Source: an uncultured Bacteroidales bacterium (GTDB lineage: Bacteria; Bacteroidota; Bacteroidia; Bacteroidales; Muribaculaceae). From it: a stretch of 45,744 bases of DNA. The first letter of the stretch is position 1, and each line of letters opens with the position of its first letter. The notes under the pieces were generated by a model. That model saw only the letters and a program-made list of their open reading frames with translations. It was not told the DNA's origin and made no database searches. Location: contig CACYSG010000015.1 of the NCBI GenBank assembly GCA_902776955.1, forward strand, positions 1 to 45,744, written 5' to 3'. Shown here piece after piece: positions 8,534-16,124 of the stretch. The position numbers and the translations under genes are program-made.

Positions 8534-9526
8534 ATGGCTATTTTAGCATTTCAGAAACCAGACAAGGTCTTAATGTTGGAAGCCGACAATTCGTTCGGCA
8601 GATTTGAGTTCCGACCCCTTGAGCCCGGCTACGGCGTCACCATCGGTAACGCACTGCGCCGTATCCTCATCTCGGGACTTGAAGGCTTCGCGATCTGCGG
8701 CATCCGCATCGACGGCGTGAAGCACGAGTTCGCCACCATCACCGGTGTGAAGGAAGATGTCACCAACATCATCCTCAACCTCAAGAAGGTGCGCCTCAAA
8801 CGCATCGTCGACGACACCGACACCGAGAAGGCCGTTGTCAAGGTTTCGGGTCAAAGCGTCTTCAAGGCTGGCGATATCGGCAAGGTGCTCAGCGCCTTCG
8901 AGGTCCTCAATCCCGACCTGGAAATCTGCCATATCGACCCCTCCTGCGGGTTCCAGTTGGAACTCTCCATCAACAAGGGCAGGGGCTACCGTTCGGCCGA
9001 GGAGAACAAGAATCCCAACGATCCCATTGACGTCATCGCCATCGACTCGATCTACACCCCCATCCTCAACGTGATGACCAAGGTCGAGAACTTCCGTGTC
9101 GAGCAGAAGACCGACTACGAGAAGCTCATCATCGAGATCACTACCGATGGCTCCATCCACCCCAAGGATGCGCTCAAGGGAGCTGCCGAGATTCTTATCC
9201 AGCACTTCCAGCTCTTCACCGACCGTGAAATCGTCCTCGACAACACCGAGGTCAACGGCAACGAGGAGTTTGACGAGGAAGTTCTCAAGATGAGACAGAT
9301 GCTCAAGACCAAACTTGTTGACATGGACCTCTCTGTCAGAGCTCTCAACTGCCTCAAGTCGGCTGAGGTTGAAACCCTGGGTGACCTCGTGGTTTTCAAC
9401 AAGACCGACCTGCTCAAGTTCCGCAACTTCGGCAAGAAGTCGCTCAGCGAGCTTGAAGAGCTCCTGGCAACGCTCAATCTGCACTTTGGCATGGATATCA
9501 CTAAATACAAATTAGAAAAAGAATAA
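8534..9526 (+). CDS. rpoA: RNA polymerase alpha subunit
   Basis: This 330-aa protein has the N-terminal assembly domain ([31 protein letters not shown], about residues 21-51). A linker near residue 240 leads to the C-terminal domain with helix-hairpin-helix motifs ([37 protein letters not shown]), which contacts UP elements and activators. It lies between rpsD and rplQ as in most bacteria, 11 nt after rpsD. Confidence 0.98.
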   Translation: MAILAFQKPDKVLMLEADNSFGRFEFRPLEPGYGVTIGNALRRILISGLEGFAICGIRIDGVKHEFATITGVKEDVTNIILNLKKVRLKRIVDDTDTEKAVVKVSGQSVFKAGDIGKVLSAFEVLNPDLEICHIDPSCGFQLELSINKGRGYRSAEENKNPNDPIDVIAIDSIYTPILNVMTKVENFRVEQKTDYEKLIIEITTDGSIHPKDALKGAAEILIQHFQLFTDREIVLDNTEVNGNEEFDEEVLKMRQMLKTKLVDMDLSVRALNCLKSAEVETLGDLVVFNKTDLLKFRNFGKKSLSELEELLATLNLHFGMDITKYKLEKE

Positions 9527-9532
9527 AAAACG

Positions 9533-10036
9533 ATGAGACACAATAAGAAATTCAACCACCTGAGCCGTAAGAGCGCCCACCGTGATGCCATGTTGGCCAA
9601 CATGACCATCTCCCTCATCATGCACAAGCGCGTCATCACGACCCTCGCCAAGGCTAAAGCCCTGCGCATGTACGCCGAGCCCCTGATCAACAGGACCAAG
9701 GACGACACCACCGCTTCGCGCCGACTCGTGTTCAAGCACCTCCAGAACAAGGAGGCCGTCAAGGAACTCTTCTCGACCGTCGCTGCCAAGGTGGCCGACC
9801 GTCCCGGTGGCTACACCCGCATCCTTAAGCTCGGTAACCGACTGGGTGACAACGCCAAGACCTGCTTCATTGAGCTCGTTGACTTCAATGAGGCCATGCT
9901 CGAGGCTAAGAACCAGGAGAAGAGCGCTGCCAAGAAGTCGACCCGTCGCAGCCGCAAGAAAGCTGCCCCCGTCGCAGAGAAGCCCGCTCCCTCACCCACG
10001 AATCCCGAACCCGAGGAGCCCAAGGCCGAACAGTAA
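9533..10036 (+). CDS. rplQ: 50S ribosomal protein bL17 with extended tail
   Basis: This protein is 167 aa; the conserved bL17 core covers about residues 1-118 ([24 protein letters not shown], then [28 protein letters not shown]). A low-complexity tail of about 45 residues follows: basic ([11 protein letters not shown]), then Pro/Glu-rich. Such tails are common in Bacteroidota bL17. It ends the alpha operon, and a strong terminator follows 49 nt downstream. Confidence 0.96.
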   Translation: MRHNKKFNHLSRKSAHRDAMLANMTISLIMHKRVITTLAKAKALRMYAEPLINRTKDDTTASRRLVFKHLQNKEAVKELFSTVAAKVADRPGGYTRILKLGNRLGDNAKTCFIELVDFNEAMLEAKNQEKSAAKKSTRRSRKKAAPVAEKPAPSPTNPEPEEPKAEQ

Positions 10037-10084
10037 TCGCTACAGCACACAAAGCGCCGCGATTATTACAATAACGCTTAAGAA

Positions 10085-10120
10085 ACCCCGACACCAATCA
10101 GGCGTCGGGGTCTCTTTTTT
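10085..10120 (+). terminator. Rho-independent terminator after rplQ
   Basis: ACCCCGAC (10085-10092) pairs with GTCGGGGT (10104-10111). The stem extends inward through CC/GG around the loop AATCA, and TCTCTTTTTT follows at 10111-10120. This closes the ribosomal-protein transcription unit. Confidence 0.93.
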
Positions 10121-10159
10121 CATTGATCCCCGATAAAAGACCGATATAACTTTTCATCA

Positions 10160-10194
10160 GTGTCCTGTAAAAAACGAATTGGTGTCCGGTAAAA
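10160..10194. repeat. Short direct repeat GTGTCCkGTAAAA
   Basis: GTGTCCTGTAAAA (10160-10172) and GTGTCCGGTAAAA (10182-10194) lie 22 bp apart. Related sequence recurs next to the dispersed repeat copies: inverted as TTTTTACCGAACACCCTAAT near 10545-10565, and direct as ATTAGGGCGTCCGGTAAAAA near 33924-33943. It may be a boundary motif of the repeat family. No function is recognised. Confidence 0.5.
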
Positions 10195-10203
10195 TGCGCA
10201 AAA

Positions 10204-10466
10204 GCAGGCCGAAGGTCTGCACAAGGCCAGTAGGCCTTGACTTGAAATAACACCATGGCGCGAGGGCCGTAGGTCCTCGTGGCTTGGTGAAAGAGACGCT
10301 ATCCTCATCGGGCCCCAGAGGGGGCCACTAATGCTGGCTGTGAGTGGCCCTTAACGAGGCCCGTTCCGTTACGCACTGGTCCCCCAGGCCACACAGGCCG
10401 TCGGCCTGTGCGCCCTGGGGCTATTTCAATTCAAGGCCGTCGGCCTTGTGCAGGTCGACGACCTGC
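10204..10466. repeat. Cluster of short palindromic hairpins
   Basis: At least eight perfect or near-perfect hairpins lie within 263 bp, most with 7-8 bp stems and 3-nt loops. They are GCAGGCC-GAA-GGTCTGC (10204-10220), CAAGGCC-AGTA-GGCCTTG (10222-10239), CGAGGGCC-GTA-GGTCCTCG (10261-10279), GGCCCC-AGAG-GGGGCC (10311-10326), GGGCCACT/AGTGGCCC (10322-10350), CACAGGCC-GTC-GGCCTGTG (10392-10410, inside outer arms CCCCAGG/CCTGGGG at 10382-10420), CAAGGCC-GTC-GGCCTTG (10432-10448) and GCAGGTC-GAC-GACCTGC (10450-10466). No credible gene lies here. The elements resemble REP/BIME-type repeats. Confidence 0.85.
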
Positions 10467-10603
10467 TCGTCTGTTACGGTAAGCCTCTTAAGCCAAAATA
10501 CTCCTCAATTTAACATTGCTCAAGGGGTTACAATATATATCGGATTTTTTACCGAACACCCTAATAGTAAAAAACACCTTGGTGTACAAGCCACAGGACG
10601 TAG

Positions 10604-10726
10604 GGCCTCGCCTTGGTGTGGCCGCAATTCGTGAAATACGGCCTAATTGAAAGCGGATGCCAATTTGTTTAATTGACTTCGTCGAGCTAAAGGTTCGCGA
10701 AATTCGTAGTTTTTGATGAGGTGAAC
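10604..10726 (+). repeat. Dispersed repeat, copy A
   Basis: The copy opens with the imperfect palindrome GGCCTCGCCTTGGTGTGGCC (10604-10623) and continues GCAATTCGTGAAATACGGC...GCGGATGCCAATTTGTTTAATT. It ends CGCGAAATTCGTAG...GATGAGGTGAAC. Compared with copy B it carries about 20 extra bases (GACTTCGTCGAGCTAAAGGT region) before CGCGAAATTC. It abuts copy B head-to-tail and has no coding potential. Confidence 0.85.
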
Positions 10727-10836
10727 GGCCTCGCCTTGGCGTGGCCGCAATTCGTGTAATTTGGCGTAATTGAATGCGGATGCCAATTTGTTTAATTCGC
10801 GAAATTCGTAGTTATTGATGAGGTGAACGGCCTCGC
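10727..10836 (+). repeat. Dispersed repeat, copy B
   Basis: The copy starts with the full palindrome GGCCTCGCCTTGGCGTGGCC (10727-10746). The body (GCAATTCGTGTAATTTGGCG...GCGGATGCCAATTTG) runs to GATGAGGTGAAC at 10828. It is followed by the first 8 bp of another palindrome (GGCCTCGC, 10829-10836), so a third unit appears cut off. Copy C at 33969-34090 is the same element in reverse. Confidence 0.85.
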
Positions 10837-10875
10837 AAATGGCACATACGGTCGCATGCGAGGCGAGGAAACCAA

Positions 10876-10909
10876 AGTAGGTCAGGAAACTCGTGTTTCC
10901 CGACCTACT
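10876..10909 (-). terminator. Likely terminator of the ROK kinase-lipoprotein unit
   Basis: AGTAGGTCAGGAAAC (10876-10890) and GTTTCCCGACCTACT (10895-10909) form a 15-bp stem with one mismatch and the loop TCGT. On the - strand it is followed by TTTGGTTT. It lies about 48 nt downstream of the lipoprotein stop. Confidence 0.65.
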
Positions 10910-10956
10910 CGATTGTCTTGATGCCTCATTGCCGTCGTTCAACGGCGCGTGAAGGG

Positions 10957-11331
10957 TCAATGGGTTGAGGGCGCAATGTCTTTAAGGTTGATGACCTGGT
11001 TGCTGGGCACATCAGGCTCCAGCACCTTCTTGATCAGTTCCTCATTGGTGTTGAGGGTGTCGCCACTGGGCGAAATGACATACATCGCCTTGAACGGCTC
11101 TTCCTCCTTGCCGATGTTCTCGACAATGATCTTCTCCATGCGGTTGAAGTACTGCTTGAGCGCGTCGCTGTCATTGATAGCCTTAATCTCCTCGACTTGT
11201 TCCTTACCGTCGTTGGTCAACTTGACAAAACGGTAGCCCACAGGTTTCGGCGGCTTTTTGTTACAAGACACGAGGCAGCCGCAGCACACCACGGCGAGCA
11301 TGATGGTCGATAAAATGAATCTTTTCATCAT
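10957..11331 (-). CDS. Small hypothetical lipoprotein
   Basis: This protein is about 124 aa from the ATG at 11331; a GTG three bases earlier is possible, as is a second ATG at 11328. It has a lipoprotein signal peptide: KRF, a hydrophobic stretch (ILSTIMLAVVCCGCLV) and lipobox LVSC followed by NKKPPKP. The mature part is about 100 residues, hydrophilic, with no motif I recognise (GYRFVKLTNDGKEQVEEIK, YVISPSGDTLNTNEELIKKV). It is probably outer-membrane or periplasmic. It lies 23 nt after the ROK kinase stop and is probably cotranscribed. Function is unknown. Confidence 0.75.
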   Translation of the reverse strand: MMKRFILSTIMLAVVCCGCLVSCNKKPPKPVGYRFVKLTNDGKEQVEEIKAINDSDALKQYFNRMEKIIVENIGKEEEPFKAMYVISPSGDTLNTNEELIKKVLEPDVPSNQVINLKDIAPSTH

Positions 11332-11354
11332 CACGGGTCGATACTCTTGAGGGA

Positions 11355-12317
11355 TTACTCCTTTACCTCCCAGCCCAGAGCGCTGGCACCGAGCACGGCA
11401 GCGTCGCTCTCCTTGAGTTCGCTGATGAGGATCTTCACTTTTCCCTTGTAGATACCCAGCACGTTGCGTTCAAACGCCTCCTTGATGGGATTCATGATCA
11501 GGTCACCGCTCTTGGTCAGGCCGCCGAACAGCACAAAGGCCTCGGGGCTCGAGAAGTTGGTGAAGTCGGCCAGAGCCTCGCCCAGGATGGTTCCCGTGTA
11601 TTCAAAGATTTCCTTGGCCAGATCATCGCCGGCGATGGCGCAGTCATACACATCCTTGCTCGTGATGCTGGCAATGTCATATTCACGCAGCTTGGACGGC
11701 TCCTTGCGCAGCTCCAGGAACTCACGCGCCGTGCGTGCCACACCCGTTGCCGAGCAGTAGGCCTCCAGACAGCCCGTGCGACCGCAGCCGCACACGCGGC
11801 CATTGGTCCTCTTCACGATCACGTGACCCAGCTCACCGGCAAAGCCGTCGTGGCCGTAAACCATCTGACCATTCACCACGATACCACTGCCCACACCGGT
11901 GCCCAGCGTGATCATGATGAAATCCTTCATGCCGCGAGCCACGCCATAAGTCATCTCGCCGATGGCGGCAGCGTTAGCGTCGTTGGTGATCACACACGGG
12001 ATGCCGAATTTCTCGGTCACCATCTCGGCCAGGGGAATCGGAGTGGGCCAGGGCAGGTTCGGGGCCTGGTCGATGATTCCCGTATAATAGTTGCCGTTAG
12101 GTGCACCGATGCCGATACCCTGGATCTTGCCCTCGGCGTCATTAGCCTTGATGATGCGTGTCAACTCGGTGTGCAGCTCATCAATATAGTCATTGAAGTC
12201 ACTGTGCTTAGCGGTCTTGATAGAGTCGCTGGCGATAACGGTTCCGCGAGCGTCCACGATACCGAATACGGTGTTGGTGCCGCCCATGTCAATGCCGATT
12301 ACATAAGGTTTTGCCAT
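11355..12317 (-). CDS. ROK-family sugar kinase (glucokinase-like)
   Basis: From the ATG at 12317 the protein is 320 aa. An upstream in-frame start at 12371 would add 18 unconserved residues and overlaps the promoter. The phosphate-binding motif is near the N-terminus (VIGIDMGGTNTVFGIVD). The ROK core is LGTGVGSGIVVNGQMVYG...AGELGHVIV with the catalytic Asp region TNDANAAAIGE. The zinc motif CGCGRTGCLEAYCS follows. ROK enzymes of this type phosphorylate glucose or related hexoses with ATP in the cytosol. The exact sugar cannot be told from sequence. It could serve the nearby beta-glucan locus, but it has its own promoter. Confidence 0.9.
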   Translation of the reverse strand: MAKPYVIGIDMGGTNTVFGIVDARGTVIASDSIKTAKHSDFNDYIDELHTELTRIIKANDAEGKIQGIGIGAPNGNYYTGIIDQAPNLPWPTPIPLAEMVTEKFGIPCVITNDANAAAIGEMTYGVARGMKDFIMITLGTGVGSGIVVNGQMVYGHDGFAGELGHVIVKRTNGRVCGCGRTGCLEAYCSATGVARTAREFLELRKEPSKLREYDIASITSKDVYDCAIAGDDLAKEIFEYTGTILGEALADFTNFSSPEAFVLFGGLTKSGDLIMNPIKEAFERNVLGIYKGKVKILISELKESDAAVLGASALGWEVKE

Positions 12318-12367
12318 GATTTTGGTTCTGTTATTTATTGGTTGATAAAAGTGGTTTCTGTCAATGT

Positions 12368-12397
12368 GCAAAGATAATAAAACTTTTCAGCATCCAA
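12368..12397 (-). promoter_or_regulatory. Promoter of the ROK kinase
   Basis: On the - strand TATCTTTGC (complement of 12368-12376) matches the Bacteroidota -7 element. TTG lies 18 nt upstream (complement of about 12395-12397). This gives a leader of roughly 45 nt before the ATG at 12317. Confidence 0.7.
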
Positions 12398-12452
12398 TAA
12401 CCTGTTTTTGTTTTTTTATCGTTTTCCTATCTCCATCAGTTACCTATTGTAA

Positions 12453-12487
12453 CAAAAAAGGGGTGTGGCTTTTTTTGGACACACCCC
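12453..12487 (-). terminator. Terminator of the C10 peptidase gene
   Basis: GGGGTGTG (12460-12467) pairs with CACACCCC (12480-12487). On the - strand the stem is followed by TTTTTTG. It lies about 60 nt downstream of the peptidase stop. Confidence 0.85.
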
Positions 12488-12545
12488 ACATAATTGTTTA
12501 GAATTCTATCGTTCTAAGTATAGGCAAATGACTTGAAAGTCAGTT

Positions 12546-15497
12546 TCACTTAAGCATCAACTTGACGCTCTTCTCACGCACTCTCACAATGTAGAGGCCA
12601 CCTGCATTCACAGGAATCTTGTTGCGGCCAATCTGCAGGTTGACAGATCGAGCGCGCCCAATAGCATCACAAATCAACGCACTCTGCTCCACAGGACTCT
12701 CAATAATGATGTTCTGCCCCTCGGCATAAATCTTCACTTCCACCGCACTCTCATCCAAAGCAGTAGTAGTTGTATTACTGTCTTTCAGAGAGAGTTCAAG
12801 TTCGTTACCGTCGAGTTCATCCTCTTGCCCATCATCAGGCAATACCAAGCCAGCATAAGGTACAATGCCGCTTGCGTCAAAAGTCAGAGTAACGGTTTTG
12901 GATGCCGCACTGCCTCCGCTGATGGTGAGAGTACCGGCTGCTCGCTGTACGTGAAGGGCGACATTGCATCTCACGGTCACGGTGTAACCCGCAGCGGCTT
13001 GTGCGGCTGTAATCGTGGTGGGACTGACAGTGAAGTTAGTGTTATTCGTCCTTAAAGTCAGGCTACCAGTCAAGTTGGTGCCCTTCACCGTTAAGGTTCG
13101 AGAATCTCGGTATCCTGCAAATAATAAGGAATTCGTGTTGGTGGTAATTTCAGCGCATTTTCCGCTTAGGCTGACAGTCTTATTCGCTGCGCTACCACCC
13201 TTGATGGTGAGGGTTGCGTTATGCGTTCCTGCTACAGTCGGCTTGTAGGTCACGGTAACGGTAACACCGTTTACTGCATTAGCGGCAGTAATCGTTGTGG
13301 GACTGACGGTATAGTAAGAGCTGTTAGTCGACAGCGTTAGATTTCCGGTTAAGTTGGTGCCTTTAACAGTAAGGGTCTTGGATACCGCCTTGCTTTTAGC
13401 GGTTGTTCCGAAACTCAATGACGAGACGCTCGAAGTAATCTCAGCGCACTTTCCGCTTAGGCTGACAGTTTTGGTTACATTGCTGCCACTCTTGATGGTT
13501 AGGGTCGCATTGTGTATTCCTGCGACAGTCGGTTTGTAGGTCACTGTCACAGTATAACCGTTTGCTGCCTGTGCTCCGGTAATCGTTGTTGGGCTGACGG
13601 TAAAGTATGAGCTGTTAGTTGATAGCGTGACACTTTCACTTAAGTTGGTGCCAGTAATAGTAAAGGTCTTGGTGGCCGCCTTGTTTTTAGCGGTAGTTCC
13701 AAAATTTAATGACGAGACGCTCGAAGTAATCCCACCACATTTTCCGCTCAAGCTGACAGTCTTGTTTGCAGCGCTGCCACCCTTAATGGTCAAGGTTGCG
13801 CTGTGCGAACCTGCGGCAGTCGGTTTGTAGGTAACGGTTACGGTAACACCGTTTGCTGCATTAGCTGCGGTAATCGTTGTGGGACTGACAGTATAGTAAG
13901 AATTGTTAGTTGACAGTGTTAGACTTCCGGTTAAGTTGGTGCCTTTAACAGTCAGGGTCTTGGAGACCGCCTTGTTTTTAACGGTAGTTCCAAAACTCAA
14001 TGACGAGACGCTCGAAGTAATCTCAGCGCACTTTCCACTCAAGCTGACAGTCTTGTTTGAAGCATCGCCACCCTTGAAGGTCAGGGTTGCGCTGTGCGAT
14101 CCTGCTACAGTCGGCTTGTAGGTCACGGTTACGGTAACACCGTTTGCGGCCTGTGCTGCTGTAATCGTTGTGGGGCTGACGGTATAGTAAGAGCTGTTGG
14201 TCGACAGCGTTAGGCTTCCGGTTAGGTTGCTACCCTTAACAGTAAGGGTTTTGGAGACAGCTGTGCTTTTAGCGGTAGTTCCAAAGCTCAATGTTGACAC
14301 AGTTGGAGTGATAGTCGGCTGAGGACACAAGTGGGTAATAATGGCCTGATTATAATTATAGGTATAGTTATCCCCGTCTTTAAAAGCGTTTAATGGAAAA
14401 TAATCGTCACTATAGCCGCTTGCTCCCCAGTTGATATGGTACTTATTGGTGCTGGCATTGTAGCCATCGACGATAAAAGCATGACCAGCATAGGTGTCTT
14501 CATCAATTTTGTGATCCCCCCCAAAATAAACAGGGCGCTTAGCCGTTAATTCTGTTTGTATCAACGTTGCCCATTCTTCATCTGTTTTTAATAACTTATT
14601 TGTGATAGGATCATTCTTATTGACTACTTTTGCATTGCTGTTGTAACCGAACTTTTTTGCAGCAGAGAGAACATCATAATCGGATGCGCCGCTGCCACCA
14701 CTGATACTACTGCCATCACTAACAAGAGGGCCATAATTCATAAGTTCGGCTTGTCCCACATATCGCATAAGCCAAGCTACCGCTTCGGCTTGAGTGTCTG
14801 TATAGCTGGAACTATAAGACGTCTTCATGTTACTCCAATCTATAGTTCTGCTGTTCAGTTTACCCACAGATATTCCTGTTGCCGTTGTATATGCACTTAG
14901 GGTTGGTGCCGTAGCAGGGTATTTCCAATAATACATGATCTGAGCCAATGCCGTGGCAGCACATCCAGTGGGACATATATAATACTCTCCTTCATAAGGA
15001 AATAAAGGACAATGATTACAATAAGGGAAGAGTTGATCCCATTTTGTCGTGATTAGTATACCTACACTTGACGCCTGCAGGGATGGACTTGTCGAGATTT
15101 CTTTTTCAACCTGGAGCTTGGGATGGGAGAATAAATAATCAATCTGCTCCTTGAACATGCCCAGCATGAATTTCATGCCATCGGGGATGTTGTTTATGTC
15201 CAGTTGTCCTGAACCATAGCCTAGAATATCAACGGCGCGGTCGTCGCCCGAGACAATGACATAGCTGTCCCTGGTGTTATACACATAGTAAACCGCCTGT
15301 TTGCTATTGATGCTGCTCGGCTCGGCATGGACCAACTTAAGTTGCTGCGTTGATGATGCTGTGAACTTGTCATGTCCTGCCATCGACGTCGTGAAATTTC
15401 GGGCCACATTCAGAGCCCTGGACTCATCAATCGGTGTAGCCCAACCCTGTACGAAAACCAGGACAAGAGCAATGAGAGATAGTAGTTTCTGTTTCAT
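12546..15497 (-). CDS. Secreted C10 (streptopain-type) cysteine peptidase with five repeats
   Basis: This 983-aa protein has a Sec signal peptide (residues 1-20, cut near GWA-TP). A SpeB-like propeptide (about 21-140) precedes the peptidase domain. Catalytic Cys179 lies in CPTGCAATALAQIMYYW, His339 in YAGHAFIVDGY, and the Asn/Trp loop in YHINWG (N356-W357). Residues about 395-880 are five repeats of about 97 aa, each with SLSFGTT...KTLTVKGTNLTGSLTLSTN...YTVSPTTITAA...VTVTYKPT, an Ig-like surface-protein pattern (choice-of-anchor/HYDIN type). The last ~75 residues (VEVKIYAEGQNIII...GLYIVRVREKSVKLMLK) resemble a type IX sorting tail. It is probably surface-attached or secreted. It is a single-gene unit with its own terminator. 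Confidence 0.9.
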   Translation of the reverse strand: MKQKLLSLIALVLVFVQGWATPIDESRALNVARNFTTSMAGHDKFTASSTQQLKLVHAEPSSINSKQAVYYVYNTRDSYVIVSGDDRAVDILGYGSGQLDINNIPDGMKFMLGMFKEQIDYLFSHPKLQVEKEISTSPSLQASSVGILITTKWDQLFPYCNHCPLFPYEGEYYICPTGCAATALAQIMYYWKYPATAPTLSAYTTATGISVGKLNSRTIDWSNMKTSYSSSYTDTQAEAVAWLMRYVGQAELMNYGPLVSDGSSISGGSGASDYDVLSAAKKFGYNSNAKVVNKNDPITNKLLKTDEEWATLIQTELTAKRPVYFGGDHKIDEDTYAGHAFIVDGYNASTNKYHINWGASGYSDDYFPLNAFKDGDNYTYNYNQAIITHLCPQPTITPTVSTLSFGTTAKSTAVSKTLTVKGSNLTGSLTLSTNSSYYTVSPTTITAAQAANGVTVTVTYKPTVAGSHSATLTFKGGDASNKTVSLSGKCAEITSSVSSLSFGTTVKNKAVSKTLTVKGTNLTGSLTLSTNNSYYTVSPTTITAANAANGVTVTVTYKPTAAGSHSATLTIKGGSAANKTVSLSGKCGGITSSVSSLNFGTTAKNKAATKTFTITGTNLSESVTLSTNSSYFTVSPTTITGAQAANGYTVTVTYKPTVAGIHNATLTIKSGSNVTKTVSLSGKCAEITSSVSSLSFGTTAKSKAVSKTLTVKGTNLTGNLTLSTNSSYYTVSPTTITAANAVNGVTVTVTYKPTVAGTHNATLTIKGGSAANKTVSLSGKCAEITTNTNSLLFAGYRDSRTLTVKGTNLTGSLTLRTNNTNFTVSPTTITAAQAAAGYTVTVRCNVALHVQRAAGTLTISGGSAASKTVTLTFDASGIVPYAGLVLPDDGQEDELDGNELELSLKDSNTTTTALDESAVEVKIYAEGQNIIIESPVEQSALICDAIGRARSVNLQIGRNKIPVNAGGLYIVRVREKSVKLMLK
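12858..14315 (-). repeat. Tandem ~291-bp repeats inside the C10 peptidase gene
   Basis: Five in-frame repeats encode the 97-residue Ig-like units. Units 1-4 are close at the DNA level; for example CGAAGTAATC recurs at about 291-bp spacing near 13430, 13720 and 14010. The fifth, nearest the C-terminus, is diverged and shorter. The in-frame, near-identical copies should be prone to recombination that changes repeat number. Confidence 0.85.
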
Positions 15498-15636
15498 AAT
15501 GCAAGGGTTTTAAATTGTTAATAATTATTGGTTGCCACAAATAATTCCAATCAATATGAGGAATTTTGCTTAATATTTGCTAAGTTATGCGGTGTTTTTA
15601 TGGCCTTCAATAAAAATGTACAGCTTTTTTTAAAAA

Positions 15637-15676
15637 TGTCTAAAAATTTTACAGTAATGTGTCTAAAAATTTTACA
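15637..15676 (-). promoter_or_regulatory. Paired 17-bp direct repeat, candidate operator
   Basis: TGTCTAAAAATTTTACA occurs exactly twice, at 15637-15653 and 15660-15676, 23 bp start to start (about two helical turns). Each copy has TGT...ACA ends and an A/T core, so it is roughly dyad-symmetric. It lies 140-180 bp upstream of the C10 peptidase ATG, just behind a weak -7-like TACATTTTTA (complement of 15611-15620). The rest of 15498-15636 is AT-rich with nothing recognisable. Confidence 0.45.
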
Positions 15677-15871
15677 CATGGCTAAGTTACTTGGGAATAT
15701 TACTGTTTTTCTATGGGTAATCAGGATTGATTCTGCCGTTGGATTATTTGAGGAGTTGGAAACTGATCGCTTTGTTACTTTCTGGCATTGATGGAGGAGC
15801 TTGGGGTATCTTTGCAACAGTGACTCGGGATAGTGCATTTAACTAATCGTTCCCCCGACCTTGTTCATCTA

Positions 15872-15979
15872 GTAATGTGAGTTCGATGAAAATGTACATT
15901 AAATGTCAATGAGTTAGCCATCTGAGACCTGTAGAAACATTGAGCATCAGTACTTTAATTTCGTCGAACTCACGTTAGT
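15872..15979. repeat. Inverted-repeat element, MITE-like
   Basis: AGTAATGTGAGTTCGATGAA (from 15872) and its imperfect reverse complement ending TCGAACTCACGTTAGT (15959-15979) form about 20-bp inverted ends around a roughly 67-bp core with no coding capacity. The core of the match is GTGAGTTCGA / TCGAACTCAC. A short AGT/AGTA repeat flanks both ends and could be a target duplication. It lies between two - strand genes. It may be a MITE, an IS remnant or a long hairpin. Confidence 0.5.
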
Positions 15980-16055
15980 ATTCTTTATCTGCGGCTCTGA
16001 ATCTGATGCTGTTTCCCATTTACTTTGGCCCTCTTTGTTAGTTGGTGAGACAAAA

Positions 16056-16094
16056 AACAGGAAAGGCAGCCGTGGGATGGCTGTCTTTCCTGTT
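16056..16094 (-). terminator. Terminator of the PUL operon
   Basis: AACAGGAAAGGCAGCC (16056-16071) and GGCTGTCTTTCCTGTT (16079-16094) form a long stem with one mismatch. The - strand exit is TTTTTTG. It lies about 30 nt after the GH5-GH3 stop. Confidence 0.85.
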
Positions 16095-16124
16095 TATAAG
16101 GGGCAATAGGGTCACTCGTGCCGC

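Noticed and set aside
10344-10634. 96-codon frame in the repeat-rich gap
   Set aside because: It runs through hairpins and the start of repeat copy A; the translation is low-quality and not protein-like.
12858-14315. Regular repeats that could suggest a CRISPR array
   Set aside because: The period is 291 bp, there are no short spacers, and the repeats are in frame and encode Ig-like units.
15528-15791. 87-codon + strand frame upstream of the C10 peptidase
   Set aside because: AT-rich intergenic DNA containing the direct repeat; no promoter, no homology, and it runs antisense to the peptidase leader.
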